64,000 bases of DNA from Vesta saturnalis (taxonomy: Eukaryota > Arthropoda > Insecta > Coleoptera > Lampyridae). Positions within the stretch are counted from its first letter, which is position 1. The number at the start of each line of letters is the position of its first letter. Location: positions 1,440,001-1,504,000 of the forward strand of contig JARFJB010001492.1 of assembly GCA_036346205.1 (NCBI GenBank), in the 5' to 3' direction. Shown one piece after another: positions 45,145 through 56,108 of this stretch. The position numbers and the translations under genes are program-made. Below the pieces are notes generated by a model, which saw nothing but the letters and a program-made list of their open reading frames with translations, was not told the origin of the DNA and searched no databases.

Positions 45145-46690
45145 CAGGGTGTCCAAAATGTATGTAATAATGGTTCTGAAGCCCTAATCGTACATTTTAT
45201 CACAGGACTTTATTGGCAGTTTTTTTAAAACGTAACCCCATTATTTTGTTTCATGCCTTTATTCCTCTTTCAATTGTCAAAATGACCAGTATAAAAATTT
45301 TTATATCTTACATTAGAAAATTTTTGAAAGTTGGAAAACATAAATTTTATTACCAACAAAAACACAAAAAACACAACTCAAATCAAGCAGGTAACTAACT
45401 AAAATTGAAATTTCTAACAAAAATATTTTGTTTTTAACGCAACAAATGCTCAACGTGCTCACCATTAACAGCGGCGTAATGATCCTATCTGTCATAAAAG
45501 CCACGAATACAATTTCTTAATGAATTAGGCGGTAATAATTGGGCTTCGTCGATTATTCTTTGTTGTAGTGATTCCAGATTATCGGGTCTGTTTCTGTACA
45601 CCAAATAGATTTTAAATAACGCCATAAGAAAAAATCGCACGCTGTAAGACCCAGAGATCGTAGAGGTCATTGAACACTGCCTTGTCTACCTACCCAACGA
45701 TTCGGAAAGACTTCATCTAAAGATCTCCGCACATTTGGAGAGTAGTGAGATGGTGCCCCATCTTTGGAAATTGTTTTTGAAAAGCTGGAATAATTTGCTC
45801 CTGCAATAATTGTAAATACCGGTTGCCAGTTAAATTTTCAATTATAAAAAAAGAACAAATAATGCGATAACGGCACATCCCTGCCCATACAATAATTTTT
45901 TGTGGTCTTTGGGTATTCTGTCGGATCATCCAATAGGGATTTTCAGCCGACCAGTAACGACAATTACGTCTGTTTACGCTTCCATTTAAATAAAATGTGA
46001 TTCGTCCGAAAAGTGTATGTTGTCCGAGGAAGTTTGGATGATCATTGATGCGCACCACCATAAGCTCATAAATTTCCACACGTGGTCATAGTCATCTTCT
46101 GATGAAAAATAGGTTTATATGGGTGCAGTTTTTCCCTTTCAGTATAATATGTATAGAACCTTTACTTCAGTCGTGGTTTAGAGCTAGCTGAGGCGTTGAA
46201 GTGTATGGACTTTCTGTGATCTCTAACAATACCTATAATTTTCTATCTTCGTTTGTTGCCACGTTTGATGAACCAGATTTTGGAAGATCCTTGACATGAC
46301 CTGTTTCCCTAAATTTCTTTTCTATTTTGCTGACTACCGTTTGTTTTCCCGAGAGCGACAGACGGATTGTCATGGTTATTTAAGTTAAAAGAACACTGGT
46401 CGGTAAACAAAATATTTTCAATAAATCTTTCGATTCATCATATCTTCACAAAATTCCGTACGCTTTTGATGATCTGGAAAAATTTCTTGTGTAGTTTGCG
46501 ACTTATACCAACGGTATTTATTCCTTTTCAAAATATTGAGGACTGTTTTTGGTTCAATATTCATTTCTTCAGCATTTTCTACACTATTGGACGGGAAATT
46601 GGCCTGTTTTCTAAGGAAAAACCAAACCTGCCCATTATTTCTTGTGCAGTGCTTCCTGAATAATACCACTTAATAATCTATATTTTTTTC
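45145..46690 (-). pseudogene. DD41D transposase and element remnant (copy G)
   Basis: The left end is CAGGGTGTCCAAAATGTATG after TA at 45143-45144. Minus-strand coding: SVENAEEMNIEPKTVLNILK and RNKYRWYKSQTTQEIFPDHQ (46570-46440, helix-turn-helix and linker), HFSDESHF with the first Asp (about 46005), then after a frameshift YLNGSVNRRNCRYWSAENPY, PQKIIVWAGMCRYRIICSFF, GNRYLQLLQEQIIPAFQKQF, DGAPSHYSPNVRRSLDEVFP with the second Asp (about 45755), NRWVGRQGSVQ then a stop, and SLGLTACDFFLWRYLKSIW with the third Asp (about 45630). All three Asp codons survive, with 41 residues between the last two. The SPDL motif has become SLGL. The right terminus was not identified. Confidence 0.87.
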
Positions 46691-47529
46691 TCAGTGGAAT
46701 ACATGAGTATTGTGTTGTACTTTCGTTGACAGTAGCAATTAAATGTGTCATTAATACTAGCCTACTCAAAAGACGCATGTATGGCATCACCGCTTTTAGT
46801 TTGTTGTATATTCCATCTCACGTAGCACGTGAACTGATTGTACTGTCTTTGGTTTACTTATTATAAGTCTGACCCGCGATAATATTTTTCCATACCTGTA
46901 TAATGTAGTACGTCACTTATACAGTGGTATTGAACAAGAAACAAAAAGTTAAGATGTATAAATAGAACAACATATCATTACCTTAAAAAATACAAATTAC
47001 AGAAACTGTTGTTATATGGTGTCAGTGCATCTGAAGAATTCATCTAAATTATAAAGAGAATGTTCAATTAATAAACATCTTAATGAGCTTCTAAAACTTT
47101 TTTCATTCCGTATGGTTTGAATGCTATTAGGCAGACAATTGAAGATTTTTACATTAGGTGCACTAAGAGTGGAGTTACATCTTGCTAAAGAAATGTAATA
47201 CTTATTGCGAAAACATTAATAAGTCAGTTGTCTTCTTTTCATTATAACCGTATTAAAACTTCCGAACAATATTAGACTAGCGTTAAATGGCTAAATACCC
47301 ATTACAGGCGGTAAAAATATATGCACGGATATTCGTAATTATATACACTAGTGAAAAAAAATCGACATATCCAGCAAAATTTACTATTAAAGAAAGAAAA
47401 GGAACGTCTAAATATACCATGTATATTACAAACCGTGCAATGAAGAGCTTCATTACAGCCGAACATTGGTTAACTGGTCGAGAGCGAAGCTTAATATCAG
47501 TTAAGACAGTAATGAAGCCTGAAGGCTAA
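46691..47529. other. No gene seen
   Basis: The open frame at 47287-47529 is not protein-like by eye. No other supported feature. Confidence 0.45.
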
Positions 47530-48059
47530 CAATGAAAAATGTCAGGCAAAAAATACATTTAACTAAATTTAATCAAGTTCTGATGTAAGTGTAAAGTTGT
47601 GAAAAACTTCAATTTGAAAATGATAGGAGCATTCACAAACATAAACATGACATCGATCAAAATAATCCAGTTAAATCTGACAAAGAAATAGCTTTGTCAA
47701 TAATTGCAAGTGTTATTCTTATTAACAGTGAAAAGCATAATGCAGAACGTGTTACGTAATTTTCTAATTTTAATTTTAATTTCAACTACTTATGTTAAAT
47801 GATAATCCTGCGGTAATATAACATATAATTGGTAAAGCATTTGCTTCCAGGTCTAGGAAAAACATAGCAAAAAACCTAGACATATCAAAAGTTAAAATTA
47901 AAACCAAAATCAAGACGTTAATTATAAGATGCCAAAATCTATTTAAACGGAGATTTTCTTCTTGTCTTTTCAAATTATTAGGGTGTTTATATATCTCAAT
48001 AGCTTCACGTTGTAAACGAACATAATAATGAGTTTGTCTTGACAATATTTCCATATTGT

Positions 48060-48300
48060 CAAATTGAATGTCATGTTTTAGATTAAGGCACGGTCAACTA
48101 CCGCAGACTTCTCTGGTTGACCTAATCCACAACATCTCATATGTTCTTTACGTCTTGTATTAAAGCTACGTTTTGTGGTCCCAATGTATACTTTTCTATA
48201 TGAACAAGATAACTTGTACACTCCGGAAGACGATAATGGGTTTGAAACATCTTTAGGTGATCTTAAATGTTCTTTAATTTTTCTTGTAGGTTTAAAAATA
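48060..48300 (-). pseudogene. GIY-YIG endonuclease domain of the Penelope-like element
   Basis: Minus strand: SSSGVYKLSCSYRKVYIGTT, KRSFNTRRKEHMRCCGLGQP, EKSAVVDRALI. GVY...VYIG is the GIY-YIG motif, followed by the Arg/His-containing KR.F..RRKEH. The domain nicks target DNA in Penelope-like elements. It is followed by NMTFN and a broken C-terminal tail (LLRYINTLII) down to about 47950. Confidence 0.9.
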
Positions 48301-48439
48301 GTCCTAACGCTATACTTAATTAGGATACAATTCTATCTGCAACATTAGCTACAACATATATCCATTACCTTGTAAAGATTTTGTTAAATATTTCATATTC
48401 ATCCTTCAAAAATTCAGGGTCACAAATTCGTTTTGTTCG

Positions 48440-49010
48440 ATCTAATAAAGATTTAATTACAACAACTTTTTTGACGTGGATGGTGGTTGGATAATTTATG
48501 AAGGTATCTATCAGTGTGCGTCGGCTTTCTGTAAACTTTAAAAGATGGTGAATTATTATTTTTAGATATTAATATGTCAAGAAATGGTAAACTTCCATTA
48601 GTCTCCTTTTCTATGGTAAACTGAATGCTAGGATATATAGCATTTATAAAAACCAAAAACTCACGCAATACCTCTTCTCCATGTCACCAAATAACAATTG
48701 TGTCATCTACATATCTATAGCAAACTGAAGGTTTTCTACGTATATTTGGAACGCTAACGTTTCAAATTTTTCCATGTAAAAATTAGCTATAACAGGACTA
48801 AGAGGACTACCCATTGCAACACCATCTAGCTCTTCGTAGTATGTATTATTCCACTGAAGATAAATCGTTGTAAGACAGTGCTGAAAAAGAATGGTTAGAT
48901 CCTTTGGAAAAATATGATCAGTATATTCAATAGTTTCTTTTCGAGGGACTTTTAAAGCGAAACAACATCAAAACCGACCATTATATCACCCTCTTCAATT
49001 TTTAAATTAT
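48440..49010 (-). pseudogene. Penelope-like reverse transcriptase fragment
   Basis: Minus strand: FDVVSL-like text near 48965, VPRKETIEYTDHIFPKDLTI, LFQHCLTTIYLQWNN, TYYEELDGVAMGSPLSPVIA and NFYMEKFETLAF (block 4), KPSVCYRYVDDTIVIW (YVDD active site, about 48700), EEVLREFLVFINAIYPSIQF, TIEKETNGSLPFLDILISKN and FKVYRKPTHTDRYLHKLSNH. The G-V-A-M-G-S-P-L-S-P and P-F-L-D-x-L...Y-R-K-x-T-x-T-D-R-Y-L motifs are specific to Penelope-like enzymes. Stops follow VIW and several frame changes occur, so it is dead although YVDD is intact. Confidence 0.93.
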
Positions 49011-49076
49011 GTATTTTTTAAATAAAGCCGGCAGGATTTTTAATATGAGGTGTTTTACATACAGTGTCCGTCTAAG

Positions 49077-49091
49077 CCCCCCCCCCCCCCC
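49077..49091. repeat. Homopolymer of 15 C at the palindrome junction
   Basis: Fifteen consecutive C between the two opposed Penelope-like copies. Confidence 0.9.
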
Positions 49092-49462
49092 AACATACAG
49101 ATGTTTTAGATAGAACTAAAAAAATCCTGTTACATACGGCATTAGGACTATTTTTAAACCTATAAGAAAAATTAAAGAACATTTAAGATCACCTAAAGAT
49201 GTTTCAAACCCATTATTATCTTCCGGACTGTATACATAACTTATCATGTTCATGTGGAAAAGTATACATTGGAACCACAAAACGTAGCTTTGATACAAGA
49301 CGTAAAGAACATATGAGATTTTGTAGATTAGGTCAACCAGAGAAGTCTGCGGTAGCAGACCATGCCTTAATCTAAATCGTGACGTTCAATTTGACAATAT
49401 GGAAATATTGTCAAGACAAACTCATTATGTTCGTTTACAACGTGAGGCTATTGGTATATGTA
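49092..49462 (+). pseudogene. Penelope-like element, plus-strand copy, left part (GIY-YIG region)
   Basis: Plus strand: RTIFKPIRKIKEHLRSPKDV, NPLLSSGLYT, then with frame changes CGKVYIGTTKRSFDTRRKEH, MRFCRLGQPEKSAVADHALI, FDNMEILSRQTHYVRLQREA. This overlaps the minus copy but extends through different positions, so it is an independent 5'-truncated copy. A complete DD41D element interrupts it at 49463 and it resumes at 51333. Confidence 0.85.
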
Positions 49463-49766
49463 CAGGGTTTTCAAAGTTAGGTCGGCACTATTGCTATCTT
49501 CGTTATTATTCGTGCTACGAAGTCGGTTAAATGGGCAAAGGAGTAGCATTTTTTCCGCTCGTTACGATGGTGAAATCAAAATGAAAATTGAACATCGTGT
49601 TCGCGAGTTATGTCAAAAATTACCATTTTTTTAATGGCACACCCAGTATGCAATATCCTTAATCGATAGAAAATTAAATTCTAAACAAAAAAGTTCCTAT
49701 GACATTTTACCCTAATGTTAAAAATGACAAAGTTATTGATCATTTATTGAATTCGTCAAGGTGGCT
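49463..49766. repeat. Left TIR of copy H
   Basis: Inverse of 51029-51332. The inner end is TCAAGGTGGCT. Confidence 0.92.
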
Positions 49767-49875
49767 GGTATTACGTGAACAATATTTGTCATTTTCACAA
49801 ATGTCATCAGAATTGATATCTCAAAGTGAAATTTGCTAATAAAGAGTTAAGAGTTTGTGTTTTTTGAATAGAAAA

Positions 49876-50881
49876 ATGCCTTTCACCCATTCAGAAAAGT
49901 GTGATATGTTAGAATGTTACATCTTTTGTCAAAAAAACAGTTATCGAGCGCGTGAGCGTTACAGTGATTTGTTTCCTAAGCGTAATTTGCCGGATAGAAT
50001 ATACTTTTTGGTTTTGTATCGTAAATTTAGATCTAATTCGAGCGTGTTTAAGAAATCCAGATCTAATAAACAATGTATAATTAGTGAAGAAACTGAAATT
50101 AATGTGTTAGCTTATTTTGAAGCACATCCCAACAACTCAATTAATGATTTAGTGCAAGAAAATGGACTATGTTTGGGTTCCATCCACAATATTCTAAAAA
50201 AGTATAAGTTTGTGCCGTATAAGTTCCGACCTACACAGACACTAGTATCAGGAGATCAAGAAAGACGCGTTCAGTTTTGATCAAATGAGAACCAATAATG
50301 ATTTTTGGAGCTCAATTCTAACTGTTTCTAATAAAGGCATGTTCAACAGGAAAAACAGCCATTTTTGGAGTCGAGAAAATCCGATGCTCTACCGATCTTG
50401 TAACCCGCAGAGACGCTTCAGTGTTAATGTTTGGTGCGGTGTAATTGGCTCGATAATTGTTGGTCCAGTATTTTATCAGGGTGCGTTAACTGGTGAGCGG
50501 TACACCGAAATGTTGACTGCCAGACTCCAAGACTTCTTGGATGATGTAAATTTAATGCATAGGCAGAACATTTATTTCCAACAAGACGGAGCTCCTCCCC
50601 ATAACGTTCCTCAGATAGATACAATATTAAACAATTTTTTTGATGACGGATATTTATCAACTAATGGGCCTATGCGTATGCCTCCTCGATTACCTGGCAT
50701 TACTCCAATGGATTTTTTCTTTTGGGGATATGTGTAGAGTGTGGTGTACAACAGGCGATATGATAACCTTGAGGATCTCCAGCAAAGCATCGTTCACGCC
50801 ATCAATAATATTGATGGTAGATATATTGCTACGGCTACTAAAAGTGTCTACAAGCGGGCCCAGAAATGCTTGGAGCTATAG
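49876..50881 (+). pseudogene. DD41D transposase of copy H, first catalytic Asp lost
   Basis: ATG at 49876: MPFTHSEKCDMLECYIFCQK, ARERYSDLFPKRNLPDRIYF, INDLVQENGLCLGSIHNILK (helix-turn-helix), KYKFVPYKFRPTQTLVSGDQ. A frameshift lies at about 50278. Then RTNNDFWSSILTVSNKGMFN, where the family has WSDExxF. Here Asp-Glu is Ser-Ile, so the first catalytic Asp is gone. RFSVNVWCGVIGSIIVGPVF and IYFQQDGAPPHNVPQIDTIL hold the second Asp (about 50587). PPRLPGITPMDFFFWGYV holds the third Asp (about 50710), 41 residues later. A stop after GYV is followed in frame by SVVYNRRYDNLEDLQQSIVH to KRAQKCLEL and the true stop at 50879-50881. TIRs look younger than the gene damage would suggest. Confidence 0.92.
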
Positions 50882-51028
50882 GGTGATGTTTTCGAGCATC
50901 TAATTTGAGTTTTGTGTTGTTTTGTTGTTCCTTATTATTATTATCACTTAGAATAAAGAATCCTGTTTCAATTGTCTGATATTCTTTTCAATTTCTGCTC
51001 TATGGTAATACAGAAAAATAGTTGACAC

Positions 51029-51332
51029 AGCCACCTTGATGAATTTGGTAAATGATCAATAACTTTGTCATTTTTTACATTAGGGTGAAATGTCATAGGA
51101 ACTTATTCGTTCAGAATTTAATTTTCTATCGATTAAGATATTGCATATTGGGTGTGCCATTTAAAAAAATGGAAATTTTCGACATAACTCGCGAACACGA
51201 TGTTCAATTTTCATTTTGATTTCACCATCGCAACGAGCGGAAAAAATGCTACTTCTTTGCCCATTTAACCGACTTCGTAGCACCAATAATAACGAAGATA
51301 GCAATAGTGCCGACTTAACTTTGAAAACCCTG
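51029..51332. repeat. Right TIR of copy H
   Basis: Inverse of 49463-49766. The inner start is AGCCACCTTGATGAATT. Confidence 0.92.
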
Positions 51333-51334
51333 TA

Positions 51335-52080
51335 TATAAGCACCCTAATAATTTTAATAGACAAGAAGAAAATTTTCGTTTAAATAGGTTTTGGCATGTT
51401 ATAATTAAAAAATAATGATACCTCTTGATTTTGACTTTAATTTTGACTTTTGGTATGTCTAGGTTTTTTACTGTTTTTCCTAGACCTTGAACCAAATGCT
51501 TTACGTTAAATTACCACAGCACTATAATTTAACATAAGTAGTTGAAATTAAGAATTAAGATTAAAATTAAAAAATTACAAAAAACGTTCTGCATTATGCT
51601 TTTCATTGTTAATAAGACTTGCAATTATTAAAAAATATATCTCTTTGTTAGATTTAACTGGATTATTTTATTTGATGTCATGATTATATTTGTGAATGCT
51701 TCTACCATTTTCAAATTGAAGTTTTTCGCAACATTAGACTTACATCATAATTTGATTAAATTTTGTTAAATGTGTTTTTTGGCTTCGCTGTTAGATGGTT
51801 TGTCATCTTTAAGACAGTTTAACAATATTTAATTTTTAATGACATAGTTATTCTGTACTAAAATTTAATTCTATAGTTGGCTTTATACGTCTCTCAAGCT
51901 GTTATATTAATAGCAGGTTGTAATTTTTTAACTTTCACACAACTGCTTCAACATCTTTAACAATTTTAATAGATATTACTAAAGACAAAGATAACTGTAA
52001 GTGTTATCGAAACGTTTAGATTGTATAATATAAAAATTCACCAATTAAAAAACCCAACAATAATAATGGTGAAAGTTTAC
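51335..52080 (+). mobile_element. Penelope-like element, plus-strand copy, right part and 3' terminus
   Basis: AGCACCCTAATAATTTTAAT to about 51790 matches the minus copy (47530-48010) in inverse. 51970-52040 carries GTAAGTGTTATCGAAACGTT, the inverse of the terminal text at 37680-37720. No coding sequence survives beyond the endonuclease tail. Confidence 0.75.
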
Positions 52081-53960
52081 ATTTTCATATTTCATGACAA
52101 TTACTCTACTTTTTTCATGCAACAAACTTTCAGATGCTATTTCTGCTGCCTCTCGTATGGAGTTATAACAGGTCGCGACATTATTAGCTTTTTGACAAAA
52201 CTGACTTTTTTGAAATTTGGCAGTTATGATTTTATGTATTTATTTTCACGCCCAGCTTACTTTGCTTTATATTTGCTACATCAGGATATTTATTATTCAG
52301 AATGTTTAGTAAACTTAACACTGGATTATTGCGAATAAAATAGTATACGAACCTTGCAGGAAGGTGCCGATACCCAAAAAGTTGGCACGTTACACATGTG
52401 TACTATCGGACAGTTTATACGGTATTAAAAATCAAACACTATTGATAAAATGAAAATAAATGTTACTAATTCTCTTGAAATTTAAAACCAAACTAAACTA
52501 GCCAAATGCCAGTTAAAACGTGGTATCGCTGTTGATTAAGTATTGCTGATATATAAATCAGCACGGAATGCAGATTAATGAGCTGAATATTTTATGCAAC
52601 ATAAAAACACTGATGCTATTTTATTCGTGTACGAAAATTCTTTTAGTATAAAAATAAATACGGATTCAATGCAAGTATTTATATACTAATCTATATTTTA
52701 AATACACAAAGTTAAAGGCTGAATAAAGACTAAACTACTCACCTGAACGTTATGTTTTATAAATGACTACAGCTAATTATATATGCTGAGTGAACCCTGC
52801 GATAATTGTTAGATGCAAACAAAGCATATAATCAGTATAAATGTTTAAATACTACTTTAAACTTCTAACAAGCCGACGGATATAGCTCCATTATGGTATT
52901 GTGAACAAAGTTTACTAAAATATTACATATAAAAGGTATATTAAAATGTTTTAAAAGCACATTATATTATAATTAAGTGTCCGTTTGAATTATTATAAGT
53001 ATAGTATAATACACACAATATCGGTACTTGCCTTTTGGGTTGAAATCGTGTATTTGTAGTTTTATTTTTTATAATGTTTAAACGTTTCAATAGCTACTAC
53101 AGCTAACGTTCTTAGTAAAAAATAAATGAAGGTTTTTACAAACCTTAATATCAACAAACTATAAGAATGTATAAAGACTTTATCAGGAACGTAAACTGCG
53201 AACGTTTATACATCAGAAATTAGAAGTTAAAAAGGCACCAATTTGAAACTAGAATGTAACTTAAGCTACTGTAAGTGTATATATTCAAAATGTAAGGACC
53301 CATACGACCATACAATCGTTAAAACAATTTATTAAAATTTTGAACGAAACAAGCTAAGAGCGATGTACATACATTTACATACGCTTTATGAATCATTAAT
53401 GTTGCATAAAGCATAGAAATACATAAATAAATAATACACTAGAGTCATGTTTATACTAGTGTTCATTTTCATAATCATAGTCAGGATGTCGATTATTATA
53501 ATAAATTTACTGGACCTGCATTTTCTTAATCGTTTCTCTCAACCTTTAAGTATTTGCCACCGAGTTTCCGATCATAATTTTCATCGCCCCCTCCGTCCCC
53601 CCATCTTCCTGTCATACATTAATGATGTATGTAATAACAATTTATTTTGGCGCTAAAGCTACATTTACGATCCTGATTACCAATCTTAAAAATTACCAAG
53701 AATAAATAGATTTATTGATAGTTGGCAATGTCGATCTGCTGCATTGACAGTACCGGAATCGGCAATACTGATAAAATCGGGCGTGTGAAGTTAATACCCA
53801 GACATAATCATTTCGCAGTTTTGATTAGAGTTACACTTTCTTTAGATATTACTCTATATTAAATATTTAATGAGTTCCAATGATTAAGGGCCCCATGTTC
53901 CAGCCTGAAAATGAGTGCTAACAAAGTCATTAAGAAAGAAAGGAATCCCGTATTAAATAG
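52081..53960. other. No gene seen; weak Penelope-like terminus near 53035-53115
   Basis: 53035-53115 has GTGTATTTGTAGTTTTATTT and AATGTTTAAACGTTTCAATA followed by ACTACAGCTAACGTTC, resembling the terminal text at 37640-37725 and lying inverted to 51990-52030. The 105-codon frame at 52021-52338 is AT-rich and starts inside the terminal repeat, so I do not call it. Confidence 0.4.
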
Positions 53961-54009
53961 TTATTTGACTATAACTACGTTAGCTTAAACGGACGAAAAC
54001 TATCTTTTG

Positions 54010-54335
54010 AGGGTTCCGGTACTTGTGCCACGGTAGGACTATCGGAGTTTTGTTTTGTTTTGAACGTTACAGTATTTCTGGCACGAGTTTTACTTATTCT
54101 TAAAGTTCTTAAAGAAACTATTATAGCCTGAAGCAATCTAATCGCAAATTAATAAGTTATTCGACTTTAAACAACGTTGATTTGAAATTTGTCCAAGAAC
54201 GGGCAAAATTATTTGTATAGAGTTACAGTAGTGCTGGTACGAGTTTTAAATAGGATTATTAGTACGAAAGCATTTCGAACGTGCTTTAATCAGTCATTAG
54301 ACCTTAAAGTATATTGATTTCGTAGCTTTGTCAAG
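54010..54335 (-). repeat. 155-bp tandem repeat, inverted block (about two units)
   Basis: On the minus strand this block reads AAAACTCGTACCAGCACTAC, TGTAACTC, AATAATTTTGCCCGTTCTTG, ACAAATTTCAAATCAACGTT, TAAAGTCGAATAACTTATTA. Landmarks GGCACGAGTTTTA (54079) and GGTACGAGTTTTA (54236) are about 157 bp apart. It is the inverse of the block at 54500-55290. Confidence 0.8.
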
Positions 54336-54499
54336 TTCAGGTGAAAAAATAAAGTAATAAAAACATAAGTAATAAAAATATAAACGTAATAGATATAAGA
54401 TATATAAACGTAATATTTATTTATAATGTTTTATAATATACAATCTTATAAGATCGAATAACTGTTAAATGCTCGATGGGATCCTTATCGTCTATAATA

Positions 54500-55290
54500 A
54501 TTTTATTTGGAACCTTAAAAATAGAAGCTAGAACTCGTGCCGGAGCTACTGAAACTCAACAAATAATTTTTGTGCAAACTTCGCAATATTTCAAATCAAC
54601 TTTGTTTCAAGTCGTATATCGGCCTCATTGGTATTTAAAACTCAGAGAATCGTATCGTACGAGAACTATTATAACTCTAAAAGAAAAATGTTCTCCATAC
54701 CTGGTCAAATTTCATGTCACGGCTGGGTACAGGCGAATTACTTTATATTACGCAATCTTATAGCTTTAGACTATAATAGTTTCTTTTATAATCCTCATAA
54801 TACTAAGTCTCACACCAAAACTGCCGAAATCTTAAAAAATAATGTAATGTCCGAACTTCAAAAAATTTAGAATCAACTTTTTTAAAACCCTATAACTTTT
54901 TAATACGTACTCGGAATACTTTCATCCATAATGTTTTCTTTAAAATTCTAAGAATACCAGCTAGAACTCGCACCAGAACTGCTGAAGCTCTAAAAAAGTA
55001 ATTTTTGTACGAATTTTACAATACTTTAAATCAATGTTGTTCAAATTCGTGTAATATTTTAAGACGCGATCGGACCCCTGTTGCCCTTAATGGTATTCTT
55101 TAGAAATTGGAGAAACCTACATAGAACCCGTCTCAGAAATACTGTAACTAAAAAAAAATAATTTTGGCCCGTACTTGGACAAATTTCAAATCAATGTTGT
55201 TTAAAGTCGAATAACTTATGCATGCTCTTATTAATGCAATATTTTCTTTATAACTCTTTTAATACTAGCTAGAACTCATGCAAGAGCATG
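54500..55290 (+). repeat. 155-bp tandem repeat, direct block (five to six units)
   Basis: The landmark 'GCTAGAACTCGTGCC' and its variants recurs near 54527, 54650, 54803, 54960, 55120 and 55268 (spacing about 120-160). Each is followed by an ACTGxAACTC block, AATTTTTGTxCGAACTT, AAATTTCAAATCAATGTTGT and AAGTCGAATAACTT. Units are diverged by substitutions and short indels. Open frames within are shadows. The last unit runs directly into the LINE reverse transcriptase. Confidence 0.8.
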
Positions 55291-56108
55291 CAGGAAGGTC
55301 TCTTTCAACAAGGTACTGTCGTCACAGATATGTTTAAAAAGAGGAATACCGCAAGGATCTATTCGCGGTCCTACACTATTTTTAATTTACATTAATGATA
55401 TGCCAGATGTACTAACACATGAAGTAAGCTGCTTACTGTATGCTGATGGCACTACAATAACGTCCCGCCATACCACCTACGGTGTAGCAAAAGAAGTTTC
55501 TGAAGAAGCAATTAGGCGTATCTCGCAATGGTGTCAACGTAACCACTCATCTTTAAATTCAAATAAAACTGAGAAATTAATCTTTTGATTAAAACAATAC
55601 CTAATGAAGTCGTTACCACGAGCAGTATTAAAATTCTTGGGGTGCGTGCTGGACGTAACTCGCATTACAACTACGTAGCTTGCAAAGTAAGTAAGGCAAC
55701 CTACTTACTGCGCAAACTGTCTCATAATACTTCGCTAAAGGTTCCAAAATGCATATTTTTCCTTGTTATTGGTTACGCCGTATTAGCCTGGGAACGTAAT
55801 ACTTGTTGGAAAAATATATTCAAACTCCAGAGGAGGGCGATTAGGTTGGATTTCGCGCAGAGTGCAAAGATTTATTCAAAAACCTTAAATTATTAACGTT
55901 GCCTTGCATTTATATATTAGAGGCTGTTGACTACGTTAAAAATAATATGAAGAACTGCACTTTACAGTCAAATGTACACTCGTATGAAGCCAGGTCGCAC
56001 AATAATTTAAAAGTCAAATATTGTCGTCTCACCAAAACGCAAAATGGACCAATTTATAATGCGAAAATTTGTTTCAATCTTTTGCCAAATAATATAACAG
56101 AATTGTAA
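55290..56108 (+). pseudogene. LINE reverse transcriptase, C-terminal half (jockey/CR1-like)
   Basis: Plus strand: KRGIPQGSIRGPTLFLIYIN (GxxQGSxLGP block, about 55345-55400), DMPDVLTHEVSCLLYADGTT with the active-site block YADG, where the family has Y/FADD, so the second catalytic Asp is Gly. EVSEEAIRRISQWCQRNHSS, LNSNKTEKLIF and, after a frame change at 55585, SIKILGVRAGRNSHYNYVAC (thumb region 'LGV..D..L.W'), KVSKATYLLRKLSHNTSLKV, RRAIRLDFAQSAK. Then, after another change, LTLPCIYILEAVDYVKNNM and FNLLPNNITEL then a stop at 56108. This is the usual end of ORF2 in such LINEs. It is 5'-truncated in the tandem repeat and has one or two frameshifts. Confidence 0.9.

Larger units (their letters stand above)
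47530..49076 (-). mobile_element. Penelope-like element, minus-strand 5'-truncated copy
   Basis: Contains reverse transcriptase, GIY-YIG endonuclease and 3' region in that order on the minus strand. It is truncated within the reverse transcriptase at about 49010-49076. Its 3' part (47530-48060) matches in inverse 51335-51790, so the two copies form a palindrome with the truncated 5' ends facing each other across the C run at 49077-49091. Confidence 0.85.
49463..51332 (+). mobile_element. Complete 1,870-bp DD41D element with 304-bp TIRs (copy H)
   Basis: The ends are CAGGGTTTTCAAAGTTAGGT and the inverse ACTTAACTTTGAAAACCCTG, with TA outside at 49461-49462 and 51333-51334. TIRs are 49463-49766 and 51029-51332, 304 bp each and closely matching. 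Removing the element rejoins the Penelope-like reading (CGTGAGGCTATTGG...AGCACCCTAATAATTTTAAT), as in the minus copy, proving that it inserted there after the Penelope copy. Confidence 0.95.

Noticed and set aside
45213..45398. 61-codon plus-strand frame near copy G
   Set aside because: Lies in the subterminal region of a DD41D remnant and has no family features.
52021..52338. 105-codon plus-strand frame
   Set aside because: Starts inside the Penelope-like terminal repeat and is rich in Phe/Tyr/Ile as expected from AT-rich DNA.
54476..54870. Two overlapping open frames of 80-95 codons
   Set aside because: They lie within the 155-bp tandem repeat and change with each unit.
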